This document shows, in pieces, positions 16,484 to 24,759 of a stretch of DNA of 41,036 nucleotides. Below the pieces are notes generated by a model. The model did not search any database, was not told the DNA's origin, and was given only the letters and a program-made list of their open reading frames with translations. Made by a program: the position numbers and the translations under genes. Each line of letters begins with the position of its first letter. Position 1 is the stretch's first letter. This DNA comes from Pseudomonadota bacterium (lineage in GTDB: Bacteria; Pseudomonadota; Alphaproteobacteria; Rhizobiales; Hyphomicrobiaceae): assembly GCA_023423275.1 (NCBI GenBank), contig JAFAFW010000094.1:1-41036 (forward strand), read 5' to 3'.

Positions 16484-17320
16484 TCAGTCGGTTGATTTCA
16501 CCACCGTGATGTCCGGGGCTTCTTCGTTCTTCATGCCCTGGACGTGATAGCCCGCATCCACGTGGTGGATTTCGCCTGTCACACCGCGCGACAGGTCGGA
16601 GACGAGGTAGAGCCCGGCTGCGCCGACTTCCTCGATGGTCACCGTTCTCCGCAACGCCGAGTTGTACTCGTTCCATTTCAAAATATAGCGGAAGTCGGCA
16701 ATGCCGGAGGCTGCCAGGGTCTTGATCGGACCGGCCGAGATCGCATTGACCCGGATGGCATTCCGCCCCAGGTCAGCGGCGAGATAGCGGACGCTGGCTT
16801 CCAGTGCGGCTTTTGCGACACCCATGACGTTGTAATGCGGCATCACCTTCTCGGCACCATAGTAGGTGAGCGTGACGATCGAACCGCCGTTGGTCATCAG
16901 CTTTTCCGCACGCTGCGCCAGTGCCGTCAGCGAAAAGCAGGAGATCAGCATCGTCTGCGAGAAGTTCTTCTCGGTCGTATCGACATAGCGCCCGTCCAGC
17001 TCATTCTTGTCCGAGAACGCAATGGCGTGGATCAGGAAGTCGAGGCTGCCCCAGCGTTGGCCAAGCTCGGCGAAGACGGCGTCCATGGAGGCCGCGTCGG
17101 TGACATCACAGGGCAAAACGATCGCCGAGTTGACCTCGGCAGCCAGCGGCTCGACGCGCTTCTTCAAAGCGTCACCCTGATAGGTAAACGCCAATTCCGC
17201 GCCTTGAGCGGCGGTCGCCTTGGCGATTCCCCAGGCAATCGAACGATTGTTGGCAACGCCCATGATTAGGCCGCGCTTGCCGGCCATCAACGATCCTGTC
17301 GTCACCCCGTTGCTCGTCAT
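16484..17320 (-). CDS. fabI: Enoyl-[acyl-carrier-protein] reductase FabI
   Basis: A 278-residue NADH-dependent enoyl-ACP reductase that completes each cycle of type II fatty-acid elongation. FabI markers are LMAGKRGLIMGVANNRSIAW, the LAFTYQG segment, SLDFLIHAIAFSDKNELDG, and the catalytic YYGAEKVMPHYNVMGVAKAAL with the Tyr-x6-Lys pair. NAISAGPIKTLAASGI and GEIHHVDAGYHVQGM follow. Length is slightly above the family norm because of a C-terminal tail (NEEAPDITVVKSTD), common in alphaproteobacteria. It is divergent from a GST gene across about 195 bp and heads a leftward run with the MDR reductase and the phosphatase. Confidence 0.96.
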   Translation of the reverse strand: MTSNGVTTGSLMAGKRGLIMGVANNRSIAWGIAKATAAQGAELAFTYQGDALKKRVEPLAAEVNSAIVLPCDVTDAASMDAVFAELGQRWGSLDFLIHAIAFSDKNELDGRYVDTTEKNFSQTMLISCFSLTALAQRAEKLMTNGGSIVTLTYYGAEKVMPHYNVMGVAKAALEASVRYLAADLGRNAIRVNAISAGPIKTLAASGIADFRYILKWNEYNSALRRTVTIEEVGAAGLYLVSDLSRGVTGEIHHVDAGYHVQGMKNEEAPDITVVKSTD

Positions 17321-17515
17321 GAGCCGTGGTCCTTATCCTGTGTTTTTCGCGCGCATCCTACACCAACAGCCGGGAGGGTCCAGACAACCAGTCTCAACTG
17401 TGGCTTCTGTTCACACTTCTGTTGCAACCACTTGTTGCGGATTGATCGCACTTCCAACTGTGATCGGAAGTTCGTAATCTTCGAACTACGCAAAATTGCA
17501 GGAGTGCACAAGGCT

Positions 17516-18130
17516 ATGAAGCTCTACTACTCCCCCGGCGCTTGCTCGTTTTCGCCGCACATCGCGTTGCGCGAGGCAAACGCCCCCTTCGAACTGGTCA
17601 AGACCGACCTGAAAGCGAAGACCACCGACACCGGCAAGGATTTCTGGTCCGTGAACCGGGCTGGATATGTGCCCGCCCTGGAGCTCGATGATGGCACGAT
17701 CGTGACGGAAGGTCCGGTCATCCTGCAGTACATCGCCGACAATCTGGGCGGAAAGAATCTCGCGCCGGCCAACGGTACGATGGAGCGCTATGAACTCCAG
17801 TCGTGGTTGAACTTTATCGGGACCGAACTGCACAAGGGCTTTTCACCGCTGTTCAATCCGAACGTTACCGGTGACGGCAAGGCCGCCCTCACGGACCGTC
17901 TGCTGGCCCGGATTGGCGTTCTCGATAAGCACCTTGCCGATAAGCCGTACATCATGGGGCAGGAATTCATGCTGCCGGACGCCTACGCCTATACCGTGCT
18001 GAGCTGGGCGCCGCGGTTGAAAATCGACTTGTCGCAGTTCAAGAACATCCGCCCATACCTGGAGCGGATTTCCAGCCGGCCGTCAGTTCAGGCGGCGAAG
18101 GAGGCCGAAGCCTCCACCAAGGCGGCTTGA
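17516..18130 (+). CDS. Glutathione S-transferase (beta class-like)
   Basis: A 204-residue GST. The N-terminal thioredoxin-fold domain starts MKLYYSPGACSFSPHIALRE, with Cys10 at the position used by bacterial beta-class GSTs, and contains GYVPALELDDG with the cis-Pro and TEGPVILQYIAD for glutathione binding. The helical C-terminal domain has the N-capping region LLARIGVLDKHLADKPYIMGQEFMLPDAYAYTVL. It conjugates glutathione to electrophiles or protects against oxidants; no specific substrate is readable. The ATG at 17516 is chosen because the family begins exactly there. It is divergent from fabI and convergent with the EamA gene. Confidence 0.94.
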   Translation: MKLYYSPGACSFSPHIALREANAPFELVKTDLKAKTTDTGKDFWSVNRAGYVPALELDDGTIVTEGPVILQYIADNLGGKNLAPANGTMERYELQSWLNFIGTELHKGFSPLFNPNVTGDGKAALTDRLLARIGVLDKHLADKPYIMGQEFMLPDAYAYTVLSWAPRLKIDLSQFKNIRPYLERISSRPSVQAAKEAEASTKAA

Positions 18131-18170
18131 ACCACCGATGCGGCGGGCAGGGGATACAACCTTGCCCGTC

Positions 18171-19058
18171 TCACGAATTGAGCAGGACGATGACCCCGAG
18201 GATCATCAAGCCGATGCCGATCGCCTCCCGGGAGGCCAGCTTCTGCTTGAACACCTGCCGCGTCAGCAACTGGGCGAACAGAATCTCGACCAGGGCCAGC
18301 GTGCGCACCTTGGCGGCGCTCTCCAGGGCGAACGCCAGGAACCACATCTGCGAGGCGAAGGCCCCCATGAAGCCGGCCGTCATCGACGGCCTCCAGGCTC
18401 GGAAGATGGCGAAAAGCTTGTCCTTGTCGCGGATCAGCAGATACGCCGACAGCGTCAGGCTTTGAATGACGAGGCCGAGAACAAGGATCGTCGTCGCGGC
18501 GATCACGAACGAGTCCGTGTCCAACGCCTTGATGCCGCCGCGGAAGCCGATTGCCGCAAGACCGAACAGCGCGCCGGATCCTATTCCCAGTGCGGCTGAC
18601 TCCCAGGACATGGGCGTATCCTGTTTGGGCCATGACATCATCATCACACCCGCCGTCGCGATCAGGATGGCCACGGCCAGCAGCATCGTCAGATGGTCGC
18701 CGAGAAAAATGAGACCCAGCAGGGCAACGTGGACCGGTTCGGTCTTCGACAGGGCGATGGTGACGATGAAGGAGCGTTCGCGCATCGCTGCCAGGAGCAG
18801 GGCGGTCGCGCCAATTTGCGTGAGCGCGCCGAGCGTGGTCCAGGCCAGGCTGACGAGCGTGATCGGCGGTGGGCGCAGGCCGCTGACCAGAATGATGAGA
18901 CTGAGGAACAGCACCGCGAACGGCAGGCCGAACAGGAAGCGGACATGCGTCGCACCTACCGTTCCGAGCGTGGCGATGAGCTCCTTCTGCATTGCATTTC
19001 GAAACGTCTGGCCACCGGCCGCCAGAACCGTGAATATCGCCCAGAGCCAGCCTGACAC
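18171..19058 (-). CDS. EamA/DMT-family transporter
   Basis: A 295-residue inner-membrane protein with about ten hydrophobic helices forming two EamA repeats (roughly residues 3-140 and 155-293). It belongs to the drug/metabolite transporter superfamily, exporters or importers of small metabolites. The start is GTG at 19058, preceded by GAGGGGCATCT. Characteristic segments are RFLFGLPFAVLFL, ALSKTEPVHVALLGLIFLGD (end of repeat 1) and LVEILFAQLLTRQVF (repeat 2). The 3' end converges on the GST gene with a 40-base gap. Substrate unknown. A long alternative frame overlapping it on the same strand is a shadow. Confidence 0.92.
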   Translation of the reverse strand: MSGWLWAIFTVLAAGGQTFRNAMQKELIATLGTVGATHVRFLFGLPFAVLFLSLIILVSGLRPPPITLVSLAWTTLGALTQIGATALLLAAMRERSFIVTIALSKTEPVHVALLGLIFLGDHLTMLLAVAILIATAGVMMMSWPKQDTPMSWESAALGIGSGALFGLAAIGFRGGIKALDTDSFVIAATTILVLGLVIQSLTLSAYLLIRDKDKLFAIFRAWRPSMTAGFMGAFASQMWFLAFALESAAKVRTLALVEILFAQLLTRQVFKQKLASREAIGIGLMILGVIVLLNS

Positions 19059-19132
19059 AGATGCCCCTCATGCGTGAATAACGCCGCGACGTAGCAGATT
19101 TGACCTGCCGCCGCGAGGGTCTATGACGCCGC

Positions 19133-19585
19133 TCAGCTTTCCAGCGTCCAGGATCCGTCATCGAGACGGCAGGCGACGCCTTCGGTCGTCCGCGCGTAGA
19201 CGCCCGAGGCAAGCGTGACGACGAGATGGCGGCAGACGCGTCCGTCGGCATCGCGAAACGAGGATGTCGGGCGAACCGTGCCGCGCAGTCGTCCGTGGGC
19301 GCGATGCCAGACGAATGTCGAGCCATCCCCGACCTCCGTCAGGCCGAGATGGATGGCTTTGAGGGCGGCCTGGGCGTCGGCAGCATCGAGCGCGGCTTTG
19401 GCTGCGATAGATGGCGAACAGTCAGCCGAAGAGTCGTCCGAACCGGAGCAGGGGACGGCGCTCACACGGGACTGGTCCGCTGAGATGCCGGTGACGAACG
19501 CCGGCGTGGTCAGAAGGATGATGCCCGACACGGCAAGACGCGCGGCCGCGCCTGCGAGAGGGCGTATAATGCGACGCATGGACAT
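19133..19585 (-). CDS. Exported RT0821/Lpp0805-like surface protein (tentative)
   Basis: About 150 residues. A basic start (MSMRRIIRPLAGAAARL) and a hydrophobic stretch ending TPAFVTG form a likely signal peptide. The C-terminal half reads TFVWHRAHGRLRGTVRPTSS, then FRDADGRVCRHLVVTLASG, and ends with GVACRLDDGSWTLE. This resembles the small domain of RT0821/Lpp0805 surface proteins, which carry a W...G..G.V.P...Y...G..CR...G..AC...W pattern. Two conserved Cys may pair. I use the ATG at 19585; a TTG four codons upstream is possible. It is divergent from pdxH, a neighbour also seen in related genomes. The role is unknown. Confidence 0.72.
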   Translation of the reverse strand: MSMRRIIRPLAGAAARLAVSGIILLTTPAFVTGISADQSRVSAVPCSGSDDSSADCSPSIAAKAALDAADAQAALKAIHLGLTEVGDGSTFVWHRAHGRLRGTVRPTSSFRDADGRVCRHLVVTLASGVYARTTEGVACRLDDGSWTLES

Positions 19586-19730
19586 GGTACTCGACAACCG
19601 GAGAAACGCTGGACCTTCCCGACAGGGGTCGGCTAACTCATCGGCCGAGTGTGCCGCGACACGGTAAAGAAGTCGTCAATCCCTGTCCCGGTTGGGCAAG
19701 CAGGCACGACGCGGACGCATGGAGCAAAGT

Positions 19731-20387
19731 ATGGCTGAGACACCAAAGCCCGACTACTACACCGCCCCGCAGGCCGGGGATTTCGTCGAGGCGGAGGAGC
19801 CGTTTGCGCTGTTCGACGGCTGGTTCAAGGATGCCGCCGCGCACGAACCCAACGATCCGAACGCGATGGCACTGGCCACCGTGGATCCCGATGGCATGCC
19901 GAATGTGCGCATGGTGCTGCTGAAAGGAGTCGATCCGGCCGGCCGTCCGGATCGGGGCTTCGTATTCTATACGAATTACGAGAGCGCCAAGGGGCGGGAG
20001 TTGCTGGCATCCGGCAAAGCGGCGCTGGTGTTCCACTGGAAGACGCTGCGCCGTCAGGTGCGGGTCCGTGGCAATGTGGAGCAGGTCGCTCCCCGCGAGG
20101 CCGACGAATATTTCGCCTCACGTGCCCGCGGCAGCCGGCTCGGTGCCTGGGCCAGCCAGCAATCACGTCCGCTTGAGAGCCGTTTCGCGCTGGAGAAGGC
20201 GGTTGCACTCTATACCGCCAAATTCAATATAGGAGAGATCCCGCGGCCGCCGCATTGGTCGGGTTTTCGTGTGGTGCCGACCGAGATCGAATTCTGGCAT
20301 GACCGTCCCTTCCGGCTGCATGATCGGGTCCGGTTTCGGCGTGCCGGTCCGGCGGAAGCCTGGACCACGTCGCGGCTTTACCCCTGA
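19731..20387 (+). CDS. pdxH: Pyridoxamine 5'-phosphate oxidase PdxH
   Basis: A 218-residue FMN enzyme that oxidises pyridoxine or pyridoxamine 5'-phosphate to pyridoxal 5'-phosphate, feeding PLP enzymes such as IlvE. Motifs are MALATVDPDGMPNVRMVLLK, GFVFYTNYESAKGREL, AALVFHWKTLRRQVRVRG, GAWASQQSRPLESR and the C-terminal FRLHDRVRFRR...WTTSRLYP. I start it at ATG 19731, which has GGAGCAAAGT immediately upstream; an ATG at 19719 would add four residues. An SDR gene follows 32 bases later on the same strand, a pairing frequently seen in Rhizobiales. Confidence 0.95.
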   Translation: MAETPKPDYYTAPQAGDFVEAEEPFALFDGWFKDAAAHEPNDPNAMALATVDPDGMPNVRMVLLKGVDPAGRPDRGFVFYTNYESAKGRELLASGKAALVFHWKTLRRQVRVRGNVEQVAPREADEYFASRARGSRLGAWASQQSRPLESRFALEKAVALYTAKFNIGEIPRPPHWSGFRVVPTEIEFWHDRPFRLHDRVRFRRAGPAEAWTTSRLYP

Positions 20388-20419
20388 GCGCCCGTAATGA
20401 CAGCGAAAGCAGTTCAGAC

Positions 20420-21178
20420 ATGGTGACCACGTCGAATGCGGAGCGTAAGACCCTGATCCTCACCGGGGCCTCGCGCGGGATCGGGCACGCCACCGTGAAG
20501 CGCTTCGCGTCGGCTGGCTGGCGCGTCATCACCTGCTCGCGCCACCCCTTTCCGGAGAATTGCCCATGGGAGATGGGACCGGAGGATCATATCCAGGTCG
20601 ATCTTGGGGATACGGAGGACACGCTGCGGGCAGTCGGGGAAATGCGCGAACGGCTGACGGCGCAAGGATCGCGGCTGAACGCCCTGGTCAACAACGCTGG
20701 TATCAGCCCGAAAGGATCGAGTGGCAGCAGGCTCGGAACCATCGATACGCCGATCGATGACTGGCAGCGCGTCTTTCAGGTGAATTTCTTCGCCCCGATC
20801 ATGCTTGCGCGTGGCCTGATCGATGAACTCGAGCGGGCCAAAGGTGCAGTCGTCAACGTCACGTCGATCGCTGGCGGACGGGTGCATCCGTTCGCCGGTG
20901 CCGCCTATGCAACTTCAAAGTCCGCATTGGCTGGTCTGACCCGCGAGATGGCGGCCGATTTCGGCCCGCGCGGCATTCGCGTGAACGCCATCTCGCCGGG
21001 CGAGATCGATACCTCGATCCTCTCGCCGGGGACCGACAAGATCGTGCGCGAGCAGATCCCGATGCGGCGGCTTGGCGAGCCGGAAGAAGTGGCCAAGGCC
21101 ATCTACTTCCTGTGCACGGAGCAGTCGAGCTACGTCAATGGCGCTGAGCTGCACATCAACGGCGGCCAGCACGTCTGA
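20420..21178 (+). CDS. Short-chain dehydrogenase/reductase (SDR)
   Basis: A 252-residue classical SDR. The cofactor loop is TGASRGIG near the N-terminus. NNAG follows, and the catalytic Ser lies in VVNVTSIAGG with Tyr-x3-Lys in AAYATSKSAL. The C-terminal PGEIDTSILSPG and YVNGAELHINGGQHV complete the fold. The insert after the second strand (SRHPFPENCPWEMGPEDHIQ) is unusual for generic SDRs and is typical of the subgroup that accompanies pdxH in alphaproteobacteria. Substrate is unknown. It probably shares a transcript with pdxH and converges head-on with the exported EEP-like gene, four bases between stops. Confidence 0.92.
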   Translation: MVTTSNAERKTLILTGASRGIGHATVKRFASAGWRVITCSRHPFPENCPWEMGPEDHIQVDLGDTEDTLRAVGEMRERLTAQGSRLNALVNNAGISPKGSSGSRLGTIDTPIDDWQRVFQVNFFAPIMLARGLIDELERAKGAVVNVTSIAGGRVHPFAGAAYATSKSALAGLTREMAADFGPRGIRVNAISPGEIDTSILSPGTDKIVREQIPMRRLGEPEEVAKAIYFLCTEQSSYVNGAELHINGGQHV

Positions 21179-21182
21179 CCGT

Positions 21183-22199
21183 CTAGATCACGAACCGTGC
21201 GATTAGGACGCAGCCGGCTTCCGGGTTTTTCTCGTCACTGGCGCGCATGTTGCCGCGGAGGTTGAGTTCGGCCCGTGGCTTCGCTCCCGGCGCAGCAAGC
21301 ACATGCAACAGATCTGTCGTCTGGGCGGTGGCCTGACAGGCCGTTGGCGCAGTCTCGCTTGCGCCCGGAACACGCGCCAGCGACTTCAGCGGCTCGGGTA
21401 ACTCGGCAGCATCGAGGCTGCGATGGAAACTGCCGCCCAGCACCACCGCCTCACCGGAGGCTTGCCGCGCCGTCACCCAATCTTCCAGAACGGTCATCTG
21501 CTGTCCGGAGGCTTTGCAGTCCAGCGTGCCTGCCGCGGCCGGATCGGAACAGGCTGGCGCGAGATCGACCGCCAGGACCCAGAGAGGCTGCCCGGCTGCG
21601 ATCAGGCGGACCGCCGTACCGGCGGACAAAGGCGATGCCTTCTTATCGGGCGATGCGGCAGCCAATTCGGTCAAATGATCGTTGGCCGTGACGCGCAGAT
21701 CGCCGGACCTGCGGATTGCGATGGCCGTGACGCCCGTCTCGGAAGGCCGCCCTTCGGAACCGGAGCCCAGGAGCTGGCGCGACAGGACGAGGTGATAGGT
21801 GCGGGCCGGAAAAACCTGCCGTGCCTGGCCGAGACTGGTCACGCCGCTCAGCACGACGATATCGGCCGAGAAACTGGCCTGTTTGCGGACGGTCTTGACG
21901 ACGGCGCGCCGCTCCGCCCCGAACGTATGCCGCCAGGCGGTGGTCGGGGCAGATGCAGGCTCGGGCTGCTGCCGAGCGCTTGCCGTCTCGCTCGCCGGAG
22001 GCTGCGCGCGGCCGAGATCCATGCTCGCGATGCTGAGCTCAATCGGCCCGCGAGGCACTGGGGCAGGGGGGCTGTCATCGAGGCTCTGGGCCGTCGCGGT
22101 GATCGGCTGGAACATCAGTCCTGCGCAGAGCAGGGCGGCCGAAACGCAGCCGGCGGAATTCCACCGCGGCTGCGATCGCGTCTTGATGGCGGCATTCAT
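21183..22199 (-). CDS. Exported endonuclease/exonuclease/phosphatase-fold protein, probably inactive
   Basis: A 338-residue exported protein: signal peptide (about 1-38, ending TATAQ), a Pro/Ala-rich stretch, then a region I read as a degenerate DNase I-like (EEP) fold. The layout matches the family strand by strand, but expected catalytic residues differ. SADIVVLSGV stands where active enzymes have VLQEV (Glu to Gly119). VDLAPACSDP replaces VHLKSGC (His to Asp212). VVLGGSFHR (about 252-260) replaces VLGDFNR (Asp lost, Asn to His). The Gln-rich helix QQMTVLEDWV is kept. I infer a binding or structural protein. The fold call is from pattern only, without an alignment. It converges on the SDR gene. 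Confidence 0.6.
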   Translation of the reverse strand: MNAAIKTRSQPRWNSAGCVSAALLCAGLMFQPITATAQSLDDSPPAPVPRGPIELSIASMDLGRAQPPASETASARQQPEPASAPTTAWRHTFGAERRAVVKTVRKQASFSADIVVLSGVTSLGQARQVFPARTYHLVLSRQLLGSGSEGRPSETGVTAIAIRRSGDLRVTANDHLTELAAASPDKKASPLSAGTAVRLIAAGQPLWVLAVDLAPACSDPAAAGTLDCKASGQQMTVLEDWVTARQASGEAVVLGGSFHRSLDAAELPEPLKSLARVPGASETAPTACQATAQTTDLLHVLAAPGAKPRAELNLRGNMRASDEKNPEAGCVLIARFVI

Positions 22200-22293
22200 G
22201 GCAAGGCGCTCCTCTCCTGTGGTCGAGGAACGCAGAAGTCTGCCTGATTTGCCCGTGCCCGGAAAGGTTGCGGCCGGTTCTTTGCAGAGTTGG

Positions 22294-23676
22294 TTAGTTC
22301 AAACCTTCCGTCTTGATCCAATTCGAAGCACGGTCCAGGGCACGGCCGAGCGCGTCGAACATCTGGTTGATTTCCGCCCCATCGATCACCAGCGGCGGGC
22401 AGAGCGCGATGGTGTCGCCGCCGACCGCGCGGCAGATGAGGCCTTCTTCCTGGGCAAAGGCGACGACCTTGCCACCCACGCCCTGGCGCGGTTCGAAGCT
22501 TTCCCTGGTCGTCTTGTTCTTGACCAGCTCCACGCCGCCGATCAGGCCGGCGCCGCGCGTCTCGCCCACCAGCGGATGATCCGCCAGCGCTTTGAGCCGG
22601 GTCTGGAACACCGGTGAGACCCGCTGCACATGTCCGACGATATTGATCCGCTCGTAGATCTCGAGCGTCTTCACCGCGACCGCGCACGACACGGGGTGCC
22701 CGGAATAGGTGAAGCCGTGAGCGAACACGCCGAGCTTGCGGCTCTCGTCCAGCATCGCCTGATAGACCGGCTCGCTGACGGTAACGGCACCGAGCGGCAT
22801 GTAGGCCGACGTGATCGCCTTCGCCATGCTCATCGTATCGGGCTTCATATTGAAGGTCTGGGAGCCGAACCAGTTGCCGGTGCGCCCGAAGCCGCAGATC
22901 ACTTCGTCGGCGATCAGGGCGACGTCATGCTTCTGCAGAACCTCCTGGATCTTCTCGAAGTAGGTCCGCGGCGGCACGATCACGCCACCTGCACCCATGA
23001 TCGGCTCCGCGATGAAGGCGGCCACGGTCTCCGGTCCCTCGCGCTCGATCAGGTCGTTGAGGCTTCCCGCGAGCCGGGTGGCGAAGTCTTCCTCGCTCTC
23101 GCCCGGTTCTGCATTGCGATAGTGGTGCGGGCATTCGGCATGCAGCACGCGCGCCATCGGCAGGTCGAAGTCGGCGTGGAAAACGGGCAGCCCGGTCAGG
23201 CTGGCGGTGGCGACGGTGACGCCATGATAGGCGCGCATCCGGCTGATGATCTTCTTCTTTTTCGGCAGGCCGCGGGCGTTGTTGTAATACCAGGCGAGCT
23301 TGATCTGGCTGTCGTTGGCTTCCGAGCCGGAACTCGTGAAGAAGATCTTCGAGGCTGCGATCGGAACCAGTTCCTTCAGCTTCTCGGCCAGTGCAATCGC
23401 GGGCTCGTGGCTCTTGCCGCCGAACAAATGCGTGAATGAGATCCTGCTCATGGCCTCGCGGGCCGCTTCGACCAGTTCCTGGTTGCCGTAGCCGAGACCG
23501 GTGCACCACAGTCCTGCCAAGCCCTCGATATACCGCTTGCCGTCGGTATCCCAGACGTAGACGCCCTCACCACGCTCGACGACCAGCGGCCCGACCTTGC
23601 GATGCAGATCAAGATTGGTCGCCGGATGCAGAATCGTCTCAACATCCCGCATGGCGAAGTTGGTGAGGGTTGTCAT
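22294..23676 (-). CDS. Class III PLP aminotransferase (omega-transaminase type)
   Basis: A 460-residue fold-type I aminotransferase of class III. Features are GVYVWDTDGKRYIEGLAGLW, the cofactor-binding FFTSSGSEANDSQIKLAWYY, SRMRAYHGVTVATASLTGLP, the Asp motif ALIADEVICGFGRTG, and the Schiff-base Lys in MSMAKAITSAYMPLGAV. The pattern fits omega-amino acid:pyruvate or putrescine/beta-alanine:pyruvate transaminases; the donor cannot be settled. I use the ATG at 23676 because the upstream 30 residues are not conserved. It is divergent from the DUF1499 gene over about 130 bp. No pathway partner is adjacent. Confidence 0.93.
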   Translation of the reverse strand: MTTLTNFAMRDVETILHPATNLDLHRKVGPLVVERGEGVYVWDTDGKRYIEGLAGLWCTGLGYGNQELVEAAREAMSRISFTHLFGGKSHEPAIALAEKLKELVPIAASKIFFTSSGSEANDSQIKLAWYYNNARGLPKKKKIISRMRAYHGVTVATASLTGLPVFHADFDLPMARVLHAECPHHYRNAEPGESEEDFATRLAGSLNDLIEREGPETVAAFIAEPIMGAGGVIVPPRTYFEKIQEVLQKHDVALIADEVICGFGRTGNWFGSQTFNMKPDTMSMAKAITSAYMPLGAVTVSEPVYQAMLDESRKLGVFAHGFTYSGHPVSCAVAVKTLEIYERINIVGHVQRVSPVFQTRLKALADHPLVGETRGAGLIGGVELVKNKTTRESFEPRQGVGGKVVAFAQEEGLICRAVGGDTIALCPPLVIDGAEINQMFDALGRALDRASNWIKTEGLN

Positions 23677-23805
23677 GTTGGGCTTGCCCTGTGTTTGGCT
23701 CTGATCTCGGGCTATGATTAGCGATGATGCGAAATTCTGACAAAGGGTTCGTGCCCGGCGCGACACTGCCGCGCGTTAGCCTCGGGGGGATGACGAGGTG
23801 CTGCA

Positions 23806-24759
23806 ATGGCTGCCACTGATGCCCTGCTGATGGAAGGCGCGCGACCGGCGGGGAGCGCGGTCTGGAGCCTCAGGCTGGCGCTGTTCAGTACGGGGCTTCT
23901 GCTGGTGGCCATCGTGCTGCACCGCCTGGTCGGGATGCCGACGCCGGTCCTGCTGAACGCTTTCCTTGTCGCGGTGGCCGGCGCAGCGCTGGCCTTGCTG
24001 CTGGCGATAGCCGCAATGGTGCAGGTCTGGTTCACGGGCCAGCGCGGGTTCGGCGCGGCGCTGGGCGGCACGGTCTTTGCGCTGGCCGTTCTGGCCTTGC
24101 CTGTCTCGATGTATGTGCTGGCGCGCCAACTGCCCCCGATCAATGACGTCTCGACGGATACCGCGACGCCCCCGGAATTTGTTTTGCTGGCTCGTGAGCG
24201 CGGAGCCGGAAGCAATGATCCGGCCTATCCCGGCGCGAGTTTCGCCGCTCTGCAGGCCGACGCCTATCCTGACCTCCAGCCGGTGCATATCGACCGGTCG
24301 GTGGATGAGGCCTTTGAACTGGCCGCCGAGGCGGTGCGCCGGTTGAAGTTCCATATCGTTTCGGAGGTACCACCGGAGGCCGAGACCGCTGGCGTGATCG
24401 AGGCTATCGACCGCACTCTTGTGCTTGGCTTCGAGGATGACGTGGTGATTCGCGTGACGGGCGATCAGCAGAATGCCACGGTCGATATCCGGTCGGCCTC
24501 CCGCTATGGCAGCCATGATTTCGGCCGCAACGCCGCCCGGATGCGTGACATGGTCAGGGAATTGCGCACGCGCGTCGAGAGCACCGTTCCGGCAGCTCCC
24601 GGTTCACGCACCGTACGCAGCAAGGCGAAGAACGCCAAAGGCCCCTTGGCTAGACGGCTGCAAGGGGGCGATCGAGGGAAGGCGGACCGTCGCTCCGAAC
24701 GAGACCGCGGCCGATCAGATGCTCAACGTGCGCCAGCACCGAGAGAGAGGCCGCGTTGA
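23806..24759 (+). CDS. DUF1499 membrane protein with antisense-overlapping tail
   Basis: A 317-residue protein. Three transmembrane helices (about 19-41, 47-75 and 81-106) are followed by a DUF1499 domain (about 130-262) with FAALQADAYPDLQPV, AFELAAEAVRRLKFHIV, ALDRTLVLGFEDDVVIRV-like and SRYGSHDFGRNAARMRDM. DUF1499 has no known activity; it may bind a lipophilic ligand or serve at the envelope, which is only a guess. The last roughly 37 residues (rich in Arg, Asp and Gly) are read from the DNA strand opposite the MBL gene, overlapping it tail to tail by 110 bases. They look like read-through of a lost stop rather than a conserved domain. Confidence 0.88.
   Translation: MAATDALLMEGARPAGSAVWSLRLALFSTGLLLVAIVLHRLVGMPTPVLLNAFLVAVAGAALALLLAIAAMVQVWFTGQRGFGAALGGTVFALAVLALPVSMYVLARQLPPINDVSTDTATPPEFVLLARERGAGSNDPAYPGASFAALQADAYPDLQPVHIDRSVDEAFELAAEAVRRLKFHIVSEVPPEAETAGVIEAIDRTLVLGFEDDVVIRVTGDQQNATVDIRSASRYGSHDFGRNAARMRDMVRELRTRVESTVPAAPGSRTVRSKAKNAKGPLARRLQGGDRGKADRRSERDRGRSDAQRAPAPRERPR

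Noticed and set aside
18088..19326. 412-codon minus-strand frame overlapping the EamA gene
   Set aside because: It is rich in Arg and Pro with no hydrophobic helices, typical of a GC-rich shadow; the EamA frame on the same strand has clear membrane segments.
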